Shown here piece after piece: positions 32,674 through 42,645 of a stretch of DNA of 64,000 nt. Source of the DNA: Hyphomicrobium_A sp963728165 (GTDB taxonomy: Bacteria; Pseudomonadota; Alphaproteobacteria; Rhizobiales; Hyphomicrobiaceae); the NCBI GenBank assembly GCA_963728165.1, contig CAVSIY010000002.1, positions 124,001-188,000 on the forward strand, given 5' to 3'. Below the pieces are notes generated by a model. The model did no database searches, had not been told where the DNA came from, and saw only the letters and a list, made by a program, of their open reading frames with translations. A program made the position numbers and the translations under genes. How positions within the stretch are numbered: position 1 is the first letter of the stretch; each line of letters starts with the position of its first letter.

Positions 32674-33227
32674 GGCGTGGCCATCCCTTGGATGAGCTCG
32701 TAGCGGACCGGATCGGCCGGGCACGCGCCAAAACCACATTGCAGAAACACGGCTGCCGCATTGAGCAGCGTGACGGCGATGATGAGCCGGACAGCCGCGA
32801 TCGCGAACAGATCCGGCGTCAGCGCCGCGCTTTCGCGCTCGAACTGGCCCTCCCCCAACAGCATCGCCGCCGCTGCCGCGATGGCCACGGCAAAGCAGAC
32901 AAAGGCCCAGGTGTAGAAATGATAGCCGAGGAGGACCGAGCCATATCCGGGATCGCCCGGCGCGATGTGGAGGAGGATCTGGCGCGCGGCGATCCCCGCG
33001 CCGACGAGCGCTGCTAGGATGACCAGACCGTAGTGGCCCGGCCGCGGCCCATGACGCAGCGTCAGCACCGGGCCGACCGCCAGGGCAATGAAGCCCACCC
33101 TTTGCAGAAGGCAGAGGGGACAGGGGAGCTCATTGAGGGCCACCTGGAAATAAAAGGCCGCCAGCAGCACCGCGGAAATGGCATAAAGCGCCAGCGCATT
33201 AAGCCTTGTGGCGAAACGGGTACTCAT
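32670..33227 (-). CDS. dsbB: Disulfide bond formation protein B
   Basis: A 185-residue polytopic membrane protein that reoxidises DsbA using quinone. The first periplasmic redox pair CPLC is in LPCPLCLLQRVGF. Membrane segments are LYAISAVLLAAFYFQVAL, VGFIALAVGPVLTL, GLVILAALVGAGIAARQILL, TWAFVCFAVAIAAAAAML and IAAVRLIIAVTLLNAAAVFL. The usual second cysteine pair between helices 3 and 4 is absent; instead CGFGAC follows the last helix near the C-terminus. It is downstream of the DUF5993 gene on the same strand, a common pairing. Start uncertain: ATG 33227 or GTG 33242. Confidence 0.85.
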   Translation of the reverse strand: MSTRFATRLNALALYAISAVLLAAFYFQVALNELPCPLCLLQRVGFIALAVGPVLTLRHGPRPGHYGLVILAALVGAGIAARQILLHIAPGDPGYGSVLLGYHFYTWAFVCFAVAIAAAAAMLLGEGQFERESAALTPDLFAIAAVRLIIAVTLLNAAAVFLQCGFGACPADPVRYELIQGMATP

Positions 33228-33245
33228 GGCGGGCACCGACACGCG

Positions 33246-33404
33246 CTAGAGTGACAAGGGCAGCGTCTCCGTCGCATGGTGAAGGTACAATGCGACGGTG
33301 AGCGCCAAGGCGCCCGCAAACAGCAGAACGGAGGCGCGCGCCGGGCCGCTCCAGGCGACCCACAGGCTTGCGGCAAGGACGACAAAGACGACGAAGAATT
33401 CCAT
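33246..33404 (-). CDS. DUF5993-type small membrane protein
   Basis: A 52-residue protein with two helices (FFVVFVVLAASLWVAWS and ASVLLFAGALALTVALYL) ending HHATETLPLSL, the hallmark of DUF5993 proteins, which are usually encoded next to dsbB. Its stop lies within 20 nt of the dsbB start, so the two are probably translated from one message. It may assist DsbB, but no activity is known. No strong ribosome site is visible. Confidence 0.75.
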   Translation of the reverse strand: MEFFVVFVVLAASLWVAWSGPARASVLLFAGALALTVALYLHHATETLPLSL

Positions 33405-33440
33405 GCGTAGGCTCGCTCGGCTGGGCCTTGGAACGTTATC

Positions 33441-34424
33441 ATGCCTTTCGAAACGCTTCGTAACCTGCGCCTGGCCTTCCAGGGGCCTCACGCCAGCACC
33501 AACATCCTTCAGGCCGGTTTGCTGCTGACGGGGTTCGGCTTTCTGTTGGCGCTGGCGGCGTGGCCCGTCTTCGGCATGGCGGGCGCCCTCGTCGCCCTCA
33601 TCGCGGTGTTGGCTATCGTCGCTCTGGCGCTGCGCGCGCCACCGCAAGCGGCGATGTGGCTCTATGGAGCCCGCCCGCACAAGCGCGAGAGCCTCGAGCA
33701 GATCGACGGCCTCCTCGCCGACCTGGCGCAACGGGCGGCACTCACCCGCACACCGGCTCTCTACGTCGTTCCCAGCACGATGCTCAGCGCCTTCACCGTC
33801 GGCTCGGCGCAGCGTTGCGCCATCGCGGTCACCGAGACGCTGCTGCGGCGATTGACGATGCGCGAGATCGCCGCCGTGCTCGCCCACGAGATCAGCCACG
33901 CATGCCTAGGCGATCTCTTGGTCTTCCGCATAGCCGATATCGTAACGCGGCTGGCTCAGGCGCTCTACTATCTCGGCCTGGCGCTGGCGGCGCTCAATCT
34001 GTGGCGCCTGATAACCGGAGATGATCTCGTCTCCTGGGTGACCGTCGCGCTTCTGGTGCTGGCGCCGATCCTGCTCAATCTCTTGCAGCTGAGCCTGTCG
34101 CACAAACGCGAGTTCGCCGCTGACCGCGCCGCCGCCTTGATAACCGGCGACCCGATGGGGCTTGCCTCGGCCATCTCCCGGCTCGAGCTGTCGAACGGCA
34201 CGCCCTGGGACGATCTCATTCCGCCGGTGCCGGCGCGCAAGGTGCCGCTGCCCTCCCTGCTGCGCTGCCCCCCGCCAGCTGAGAAACGCATCGCCCGCTT
34301 GCGCGCGCTCGAGGCGCCTCCGATGCCGCCGCTCGATATCGAGGAGGCGCCGCGCATCTCTCTCATCGGCGTCGGCCCCATCGCCATGCGCCCGCGCTAT
34401 CGCTGGCCCGGTGTTTGGTTTTAG
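33441..34424 (+). CDS. M48 family membrane zinc metalloprotease
   Basis: A 327-residue HtpX-like protein. Two helices near 25-70 (LLLTGFGFLLALAAWPVF, LVALIAVLAIVALAL) are followed by the protease domain, with the zinc site HEISH in AAVLAHEISHACLGDLL and the third ligand Glu in KREFAADRAAALITG. A further helical pair (YYLGLALAALNLW, VTVALLVLAPILLNLL) lies between them. Family members degrade damaged membrane proteins. Divergent from the DUF5993-dsbB pair, 36 nt apart. Confidence 0.88.
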   Translation: MPFETLRNLRLAFQGPHASTNILQAGLLLTGFGFLLALAAWPVFGMAGALVALIAVLAIVALALRAPPQAAMWLYGARPHKRESLEQIDGLLADLAQRAALTRTPALYVVPSTMLSAFTVGSAQRCAIAVTETLLRRLTMREIAAVLAHEISHACLGDLLVFRIADIVTRLAQALYYLGLALAALNLWRLITGDDLVSWVTVALLVLAPILLNLLQLSLSHKREFAADRAAALITGDPMGLASAISRLELSNGTPWDDLIPPVPARKVPLPSLLRCPPPAEKRIARLRALEAPPMPPLDIEEAPRISLIGVGPIAMRPRYRWPGVWF

Positions 34425-34493
34425 ACCGCTCATTGGGGATGGCTGCGGCGCCCCCGCTTGCGCGCAAACCCCGTTTGCGCGTATCAGCCGCCA

Positions 34494-35480
34494 ATGGCCG
34501 ACCCGAAAACCAGCAAGCCCGCGAGCCGCGGCTTCACCGATGCCGACGCCAAGGCCCTCGTCCAACGCATGCGCGGCGGGGAGCGGCGCGCCATTGCGGC
34601 AGCCATCACCGAGCTCGAGCGCCTGTCGCCCGCCGCCCCGGCGCTGCTAAAGGCGATGCAGCCGCATCTGGGCCACGCGCTCGTCGTGGGGTTCACGGGC
34701 CCCCCCGGCGCCGGCAAGTCGACGCTCGTCAATTCGGTCATTGCCCAGGTGCGTGCAAGCGGTGAGACCGTGGGCGTTATTGCGGTCGACCCCTCGAGCC
34801 CCGTCTCTGGCGGCGCCATCCTCGGCGACCGCATTCGCATGACGGCCGCGCTCGACGACGACGGCGTGTTCGTGCGCTCGCTCGCGAGCCGCGGCTATCT
34901 CGGCGGTCTGTCGCCGGCCGCCGTCCGCATCATCGATGCGCTCGACGCCGCCGGGCGCGATCTCGTGCTGTTGGAAACCGTCGGCACCGGCCAGAGCGAG
35001 ATCGACGTCGCCGAGGTGGCGGACGTGCGCGTCGTCATCTCGGCGCCGGGTCTCGGCGACGACATTCAGGCGATGAAGTCCGGCCTCCTGGAGATTGCCG
35101 ACGTCCTCGTCGTCAACAAGGGCGATCGGCCCGGTGCCGAGCTCACCTTGCAGCAGCTCTTGGGCGCGCTCTCGATCCGCGCCGGCATGGCAGGGCGCGT
35201 CCCCGTGCTCAAGACGACGGCGACCACGGGCAAGGGCGTGCCGCAGCTGCTTGCGGCGATCCTCGAGGCGGGCCGCAAGGTCGAGGCCGACGGCCCCATC
35301 GCGCGGCGGCGCCGGAGAGCGCGCTACCTGATCGCCCGGGCCGCGGCCGACCTTGTCGCCGCCCGCATCAAGGAAGGCGGCCCGGAGGCGCTCGACAGGC
35401 TCGCCGACAAGGTCCTGGCCGGAGACCTCGCGCCTGAGGACGCAGCCAGGCAGCTGCTGTCAAAGTCGAAATTATCCTGA
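34494..35480 (+). CDS. meaB: Methylmalonyl-CoA mutase-associated GTPase MeaB
   Basis: A 328-residue G3E-family GTPase that protects and reloads the B12-dependent methylmalonyl-CoA mutase. Seen are Walker A GPPGAGKSTLVN, VIAVDPSSPVSGGAILGDRI, the DLVLLETVGTGQSE switch region and the NKGD base-specificity motif. The start is set at the ATG 34494 by family length; upstream there is only a weak ribosome site. No mutase gene lies in the window. The upstream neighbour is the M48 protease gene, 69 nt away on the same strand. Confidence 0.92.
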   Translation: MADPKTSKPASRGFTDADAKALVQRMRGGERRAIAAAITELERLSPAAPALLKAMQPHLGHALVVGFTGPPGAGKSTLVNSVIAQVRASGETVGVIAVDPSSPVSGGAILGDRIRMTAALDDDGVFVRSLASRGYLGGLSPAAVRIIDALDAAGRDLVLLETVGTGQSEIDVAEVADVRVVISAPGLGDDIQAMKSGLLEIADVLVVNKGDRPGAELTLQQLLGALSIRAGMAGRVPVLKTTATTGKGVPQLLAAILEAGRKVEADGPIARRRRRARYLIARAAADLVAARIKEGGPEALDRLADKVLAGDLAPEDAARQLLSKSKLS

Positions 35481-35629
35481 AGAAAGCTTTGCGCGGCAGC
35501 CGCACGTGCCCCGTCGACAGGGCGCGAGGACCCAATCTCGCCGACGAAAGTCAGGCTTCTGATTAATACCCCTCTTACCAGTATGGCGTACAGCGATCAG
35601 AACCGCCGGGCGTAAGAGGGAAAAAACCC

Positions 35630-37525
35630 GTGAAATCCCCGTCGAGACCCACCCATCTAGGCGAGGCAGCGAGCAGCCTAGCCGCGTCCGACGAGACGCC
35701 GACCGAGCTCGCCCACGCGCTTGCCGCCTTGCGCCTCAACACCGAAGAGATCCTCAAGCACAAGCAGCAGCTCGAGCAGCTCAATGGCTGGTTCGAGATC
35801 GCGCTCGACAACATGGCGCGCGGGCTGTCGATGTTCGATGCCGAGCAGCGTCTCATCGTGAGCAACAAGATGTACCGGGAGATGTACCATCTTCCCGACG
35901 CGCTAACCCAACCGGGGACGCCACTTGCCGACATCGTGCGCTTCCACGTCAAACGCGAGACGGGCTCGGAGCGTATCGAGGACATCGACAAGCAGCGCCG
36001 TTGGATCCAGCATCACGTCAAAGAGCTGGCACGCGGCCTCACCTTCTCCTACGTCCAGGAATTGAAGGACGGGCGCACCATTCTCGTGACCAATCAACCG
36101 CTCGCCGATGGCGGCTGGGTGGACTTGCAGGAGGACATCACGGAGAAGCGGCGGGCGGAGCAGAAGATTTGCTGGCTCGCCCGCCACGATGCCCTCACCG
36201 AGATCGCGAACCGTTTTGATTTCCACGAGCGGCTCGAGCACGCTCTCACCGACCTGCAGCCTGACGCCGGCTTTGCGCTCCTCTGGCTCGATCTCGACAA
36301 GTTCAAGGATGTGAACGACACGTTCGGGCACCCCGTGGGCGACATGCTCTTGAGGAGCGTCGCCCGTCGCTTGCGCGAGACCATCCGCGGACCCGACTTG
36401 GTCGGACGCCTCGGCGGCGACGAATTTGCCATCCTGCAGCGCAACGCCAAGCGCAAGGGCGACGCGGAAGGACTGGCAATTCGCCTGTTGCGTTCGATCG
36501 GCGAGCCCCACCATGTGGAAGGGCACACGCTGCAGATCGATGCCAGCATCGGCATCGTGCATGCACCCGAGGACGGGTTCACCGTCGAAGCCCTTTTGAA
36601 GAACGTCGACATCGCCCTTTACAAGGCCAAGTCGCGCGGAGGCGGATGCTTTGCCTTCTTCGAGCCGGGTGAGGACGAGAAGTTTAGAGAACGCCACCAG
36701 CTCGAGGCCGATCTCAAGAACGCCCTCGCGCGGCACGAGCTGGCGCTGCACTATCAGCCCATCATCAACGTGAAGACCAACGAGGTCACGAGCTTCGAAG
36801 CGTTGATGCGTTGGTATCATCCGCAGAGGGGGCTGGTGTCGCCCATAGACTTCATCCCCATCGCGGAGCAGACCGGCGTTATCGTGCCCATGGGCGAGTG
36901 GGCGCTGCGGCAGGCCTGCAAGGACGCCATGAACTGGCCAGAGCCGGTGAGCGTCACCGTCAATCTCTCCTCCGTCCAGTTCGAGCACGGAGACCTGGTG
37001 GAGGCGACGATGAGCGCACTCCAGCAATCGGGCCTGCCGGCGTCGCGGCTCGAGCTCGAGGTCACCGAGAGCGTGCTTTTGTGCGATGCTCCCAAGACGC
37101 AGGAGATCCTGGGCAAGCTGCATGAGCTCGGCGTGCAGATCGCGCTCGACGATTTCGGCACCGCGTTCGCCTCGCTCAGCTACCTGCAGAACTTTCCTTT
37201 CGACAAGCTCAAGATCGACCGCTCCTTCGTGCGCGAGATCCCCGAGAGGGTGGAGTGCCTCGCCATCGTCCGGGCCGTGACCGATCTCGCCCGCAACCTC
37301 AACATGGACACGGTGGCGGAAGGCATCGAGACGCGGGAGCACTTCGCATCCGTCTCGGGCGCGGGATGCGACGAGGCGCAAGGCTACTACTTCAGCCACC
37401 CCGTTCCCGCCAACCAAGTGGCCGAGGTGCTGGCGCTGTGCCAGTTGAAGTGCGTCTTGCCGGCCCAGCGCCCCGTGAACGATGACCGCCCCAAACGGCC
37501 GCGCCGCACCCGCTCCGCGGGTTGA
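35630..37525 (+). CDS. PAS-GGDEF-EAL cyclic-di-GMP turnover protein
   Basis: A 631-residue cytoplasmic signalling protein. After an N-terminal coiled region comes a PAS-like sensor (WFEIALDNMARGLSMFDAEQ, about 50-170). The diguanylate cyclase domain has an intact GRLGGDEFAIL active site. The EAL phosphodiesterase domain has SFEALMRWYHP, NLSSVQFEHG, LEVTESVLL, DDFGTAFASLSYL and AEGIET, so both activities could be retained; the DDFGTG motif reads DDFGTA. Start is a GTG at 35630 with AGAGGG about 9 nt upstream. Followed by a strong terminator. Confidence 0.92.
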   Translation: MKSPSRPTHLGEAASSLAASDETPTELAHALAALRLNTEEILKHKQQLEQLNGWFEIALDNMARGLSMFDAEQRLIVSNKMYREMYHLPDALTQPGTPLADIVRFHVKRETGSERIEDIDKQRRWIQHHVKELARGLTFSYVQELKDGRTILVTNQPLADGGWVDLQEDITEKRRAEQKICWLARHDALTEIANRFDFHERLEHALTDLQPDAGFALLWLDLDKFKDVNDTFGHPVGDMLLRSVARRLRETIRGPDLVGRLGGDEFAILQRNAKRKGDAEGLAIRLLRSIGEPHHVEGHTLQIDASIGIVHAPEDGFTVEALLKNVDIALYKAKSRGGGCFAFFEPGEDEKFRERHQLEADLKNALARHELALHYQPIINVKTNEVTSFEALMRWYHPQRGLVSPIDFIPIAEQTGVIVPMGEWALRQACKDAMNWPEPVSVTVNLSSVQFEHGDLVEATMSALQQSGLPASRLELEVTESVLLCDAPKTQEILGKLHELGVQIALDDFGTAFASLSYLQNFPFDKLKIDRSFVREIPERVECLAIVRAVTDLARNLNMDTVAEGIETREHFASVSGAGCDEAQGYYFSHPVPANQVAEVLALCQLKCVLPAQRPVNDDRPKRPRRTRSAG

Positions 37526-37554
37526 TTGCGGACGCTAGAGCACCGGGCAGCAAA

Positions 37555-37582
37555 AAAGGCCGCCGGTGCGCCGGCGGCCTTT
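37555..37582. terminator. Bidirectional rho-independent terminator
   Basis: A perfect stem GGCCGCCGG / CCGGCGGCC with a TGCG loop, flanked by an A-run on the left and T's on the right. It lies between the convergent GGDEF-EAL gene (ends 37525) and the small secreted protein gene (ends 37616), so it can serve both. Confidence 0.9.
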
Positions 37583-37615
37583 CCACGAGAGCATCTACCG
37601 CGCTCCCGCTTCGCC

Positions 37616-37900
37616 TCATTGATTGTCTTGGTTCTGCTGATCGGAGCCCTTTCCGGAGGTGCCCTTCTCGTATCCCTCCTGCTTGAGCTCGTACTGGCCG
37701 GTGCCGGGGGGCGACGTGGGAACGCGCGCCCCTGCATTGTCGTTGGCCGCGGGATCGTCCGGCACGGCGGAATTGGGCGATGGGATCGTATTCTGGTTGG
37801 ACATGGGATCATCGGGCATGCCCTCTTGCGCAAAGCCCGTGCTTGTCGTCAGGCCGAGCGCGAGCAAGGCTGCCACGGCAGCGATCGCCTTCGTCTTCAT
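37616..37900 (-). CDS. Small secreted low-complexity protein, unknown
   Basis: A 94-residue product with a signal peptide (KTKAIAAVAALLALGLTTSTGFAQ, cleavage near FAQ-EG). The mature part is short, polar and apparently disordered (MPDDPMSNQNTIPSP, NSAVPDDPAANDNAGA, KGSDQQNQDNQ). Probably periplasmic. A purine-rich GGAAAGGAATTC stretch lies just before the ATG. No domain is recognised. Confidence 0.75.
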   Translation of the reverse strand: MKTKAIAAVAALLALGLTTSTGFAQEGMPDDPMSNQNTIPSPNSAVPDDPAANDNAGARVPTSPPGTGQYELKQEGYEKGTSGKGSDQQNQDNQ

Positions 37901-38102
37901 GGATGAATTCCTTTCCTGGATTTCCGCCTCAAAGGATGGGCGGCTCTACAGAGCCCCTTCGCCCGGCGTACCTGCAACCGGGCGGCCGCCAATCTGGCGT
38001 CATGCCTGGGGCCCGCCAACCGCCCCCGCTCCAAATGGTTTGTGCTCCGTAAAATTCCCTGCATGCTATTGACGGCATTATTGAACAATTGCCGGAACGG
38101 GA

Positions 38103-39632
<1,530 letters not shown>

Positions 39633-39657
39633 GCGTGCGCCGCCTCTCAAGCTTCTG

Positions 39658-40872
39658 CTACCGCTTGCCCTTTTGACCGCGGCGTTGCCATTGCATGAGT
39701 GCGAGCCAAATGAGCGCCAGCGAGGAGATCGCGGCGCCGGCAAGGAAGGTCATCATCGGCCCATAGACGTCCCACAGCGCGCCAGCACCGACGCTCGCCA
39801 GGAGCAATGCAACGCCGCCCGCGAGGTTGAATATGCCGAAAGCCGTGCCGCGCAAGTCTTCCGGCGCGGTGTCGGCGACGAGCGTCGCGAGCAGCCCTTG
39901 CGTAAGCCCCATGTGGAGACCCCAAATCACGGTGCCCAGGGCTACGCCGGGCAAAGCACGGGCAAAAGCTAAGATCAGATCCGCGAGCGCGAGCAGCACG
40001 ACGCCGATCAGAAGGAGACCGCCCCGCCCCACCCGGTCGGACAGTGCACCGGCAGGGTAGGCCGAGAGGGCATAGGCGATGTTCATGACGACATAGACCG
40101 CCGGCACGAAGGCGACAGCGAGCCCGACATCGCGCGCCTTGAGCAGAAGGAACGCCTCGCTGAATTGCGCCAGCGCCAACAGGGCGGTCGCTGCCACCAC
40201 GATCCAGAACGCGCCGGGCAAACGTCCCACATCCCGCCAATGCAGCCGGCGGCCATTACTCTCAGCTGGGCCTCGGACAGGCTCCTCAACGGCGAAGGTG
40301 ATCAGTCCGAAGGAGGCGAATGCCGGCAGGACCGCGATCCAGAATACGAACGTGAAATTGTCGCCCGTCAGCGCCATGAGTGCGATCGCTGCCAGGGGCC
40401 CAAGAAAAGCGCCGACCGTATCGAGCGACTGGCGCAGGCCGAAGCTGGCGCCCCGCACGGCCTGCGGGCTGAGGTCGGCAACGAGCGCGTCGCGCGGCGC
40501 GCCACGAATGCCCTTGCCCACGCGGTCGATGAACCTCGCGCCAACGAGCCAGCCAAGGCTACCCGCCAGCGGAAAGATGGGCTTGGTGAAGGCGGAAAGG
40601 CCGTAGCCGATCGCCGCCAGCAGTTTGCGCCGGCCGAAGCGGTCCGACAGGATTCCAGAGACGATCTTAGTGATCATCGCCGTGGCCTCGGCTAATCCTT
40701 CGATGAAGCCGACCGCAAGAGCGGATGCGCCGAGCACGCCGACTAGGTAGAGCGGCAACAGGGCATGGATCATCTCGGAGGAGACGTCCATGAACAGGCT
40801 GACGAAGCCCAGAACCCAGACGCCGCGCGGGACCGCGCGCAGACCACTCCGCTCAGATTCGATGTTGTGCAT
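39658..40872 (-). CDS. MFS transporter
   Basis: A 404-residue transporter with about 12 membrane helices. Typical motifs are SGILSDRFGRRKLLAAIGYG (the MFS motif A loop between helices 2 and 3), GARFIDRVGKGIRGAPRDAL and ALSAYPAGALSDRVGRGGLL (second-half repeat of motif A). The RVGKGIRGAPRDALVADLSP block recurs in a subgroup of unknown substrate. It ends with a basic tail (QWQRRGQKGKR). Located 38 nt downstream of cimA's stop in opposite reading convention: same strand, so it may precede cimA on the genome but be transcribed apart from it. Confidence 0.87.
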   Translation of the reverse strand: MHNIESERSGLRAVPRGVWVLGFVSLFMDVSSEMIHALLPLYLVGVLGASALAVGFIEGLAEATAMITKIVSGILSDRFGRRKLLAAIGYGLSAFTKPIFPLAGSLGWLVGARFIDRVGKGIRGAPRDALVADLSPQAVRGASFGLRQSLDTVGAFLGPLAAIALMALTGDNFTFVFWIAVLPAFASFGLITFAVEEPVRGPAESNGRRLHWRDVGRLPGAFWIVVAATALLALAQFSEAFLLLKARDVGLAVAFVPAVYVVMNIAYALSAYPAGALSDRVGRGGLLLIGVVLLALADLILAFARALPGVALGTVIWGLHMGLTQGLLATLVADTAPEDLRGTAFGIFNLAGGVALLLASVGAGALWDVYGPMMTFLAGAAISSLALIWLALMQWQRRGQKGKR

Positions 40873-40910
40873 CGCGTCCGTCGTGGTGGGGCCCCGGCAA
40901 AGAGCGGACC

Positions 40911-42521
40911 TTACGCGGCCTCGGCGTGGTCCTTCATCAACTTGTAGTTGATCGAGTCGACGAGCGCCTCGAAGCTCGCATCGATGATGTTGGGCGAGAC
41001 GCCGACCGTGAACCAGCGCGCGCCCGTCAGGGTGTCGTGGCTTTCCACCAGCACCCGCGTCACCGCCTTGGTGCCGCCGGTGAGGATACGCACCTTGTAG
41101 TCGACGAGCTCAACGCCATCGATGTGCTTTTGATAGCGGCCGAGGTCCTTGCGCAGCGCGGTATCGAGCGCGTTGACCGGGCCGTTGCCCTCACCGACCG
41201 ACCACAACGGCTCGTTGTCGCCGTTGATGTAGACCTTGACCGTCGCCTCCGACACGGTGACGAGCTTGCCGCGCGCGTTGTGGCGGCGCTCGACCATCAC
41301 GCGGAAGCTGTCGACCGTGAAGTAGCGCGGCACCGTGGCCAGCATGCGCCGAGCCAGCAGCTCGAAGGAGGCCTCCGCCGCCTCGTAGGAGTAGCCCGCG
41401 GATTCGCGCGCTTTCACCTCGTCGAGCAGCGCTGAAATGCGGCTGTCGTCCTTCTCGATAGGGATGCCGAGGCGATCGATGGTGGCGAGGAGGCTCGACT
41501 TGCCCGCCTGCTTCGACACCAGTAGGTGGCGGTTGTTGCCGACGGTGTCGGGCGGCACGTGCTCGTAGGTCGCCGGCTCCTTGACGATGGCCGAGGCGTG
41601 GATGCCGGCCTTGGTGGCGAAGGCGCTCTCGCCCACGTAGGGCGCGTGACGGTCTGGCGCCCGGTTCAGCACCTCGTCGAGCACACGGCTCGCGTGCGTG
41701 AGCGTGCGCAAGCGCTCGGGCGTCACCCCGGTCTGGAAGTGCTCGGCGAACTCGCTCTTCAGAAGCAGCGTCGGGATGATCGAGGTCAGGTTGGCGTTGC
41801 CGCAGCGCTCGCCGATGCCGTTGAGCGTGCCCTGGATCTGGCGGCAGCCGGCGCGCACGGCCATGAGCGAGTTCGCCACCGCGTTGTCGGTGTCATTGTG
41901 GGTATGGATGCCGAGATGGGAGCCCGGCACCAACTTGATGACGTCGGCGACGATGCGCTCGATCTCGTGCGGCAGCGTCCCGCCGTTGGTGTCGCACAGC
42001 ACCACCCAGCGCGCGCCAGCCTCGTAGGCCGTGCGCGCTATGCTGAGCGCATAGTCGCGGTTGCCCTTGTAGCCGTCGAAGAAGTGCTCGCAGTCGATCA
42101 GCGCCTCGCGGCCCGTTTCCGTCACGGCCTTAACGGACTGCTCCAGCGCCTTCAGGTTCTCCTCGTTGGTGATGCCGAGCGCCACGCGCACGTGATAGTC
42201 CCACGCCTTGGAGACGAGGCAGATGGCCTTGGCGCGCGAGGCGAGAACCGCCTGCAGGCCGGGATCGTTGGAGACGGAGCGGCCCGAGCGCTTGGACATG
42301 CCGAAGGCAGTGAGCGTCGCTGTCTTGAGCGTCGGCGCCTCGCCTAGAAACTGCGTATCGGTGGCATTGGCGCCGGGATAGCCGCCCTCGACGTAGTCGA
42401 TACCGAGCTCGTCGAGCACGGCGGCGATGCGCCGCTTCTCCTCCACGGAGAAATCCACGCCCGTCGTCTGCGCGCCGTCGCGCAGGGTGGTATCGAAGAG
42501 ATACAGTCGTTCTTTGCTCAT
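40911..42521 (-). CDS. cimA: (R)-citramalate synthase
   Basis: A 536-residue alpha-IPM-synthase-family enzyme that condenses acetyl-CoA and pyruvate to citramalate, the threonine-independent route to isoleucine. Seen are LFDTTLRDGAQTTGVDFSVE, VEGGYPGANATDTQF, the metal-binding HTHNDTDNAVANSL and GTLNGIGERCGNANL. The C-terminal regulatory LeuA-dimer domain (NALDTALRKDLGRYQKHIDG) is present. The opening FDTTLRDGAQTTGVDFS and the length favour CimA over homocitrate or isopropylmalate synthase. GAGGCG lies directly before the ATG and overlaps the stop of the small upstream gene, so translation is probably coupled. Confidence 0.9.
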   Translation of the reverse strand: MSKERLYLFDTTLRDGAQTTGVDFSVEEKRRIAAVLDELGIDYVEGGYPGANATDTQFLGEAPTLKTATLTAFGMSKRSGRSVSNDPGLQAVLASRAKAICLVSKAWDYHVRVALGITNEENLKALEQSVKAVTETGREALIDCEHFFDGYKGNRDYALSIARTAYEAGARWVVLCDTNGGTLPHEIERIVADVIKLVPGSHLGIHTHNDTDNAVANSLMAVRAGCRQIQGTLNGIGERCGNANLTSIIPTLLLKSEFAEHFQTGVTPERLRTLTHASRVLDEVLNRAPDRHAPYVGESAFATKAGIHASAIVKEPATYEHVPPDTVGNNRHLLVSKQAGKSSLLATIDRLGIPIEKDDSRISALLDEVKARESAGYSYEAAEASFELLARRMLATVPRYFTVDSFRVMVERRHNARGKLVTVSEATVKVYINGDNEPLWSVGEGNGPVNALDTALRKDLGRYQKHIDGVELVDYKVRILTGGTKAVTRVLVESHDTLTGARWFTVGVSPNIIDASFEALVDSINYKLMKDHAEAA

Positions 42522-42525
42522 CGCC

Positions 42526-42645
42526 TCACACATACCCAAAGCTGCGCGCCGCCACCCACACCGCGAATACGACGATGGCGATCTTCACCAGCACGTAGAA
42601 CATCCAGTGGCGTGGAAACGGCACGTCTTTGCGCCAATCTCTCAT
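42526..42645 (-). CDS. 39-residue single-helix membrane protein between cysS and cimA
   Basis: The sequence starts MRDWRKDVPFPRHW and continues into one membrane helix (VLVKIAIVVFAVWVAARSF). A strong GGAGGT site lies 6 nt before the ATG, the ATG overlaps the cysS stop (ATGA), and its own stop lies 4 nt before the cimA start. These features make a real translated gene likely in spite of its size. Function unknown; it is probably too short to be picked up by default gene callers. Confidence 0.72.
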   Translation of the reverse strand: MRDWRKDVPFPRHWMFYVLVKIAIVVFAVWVAARSFGYV

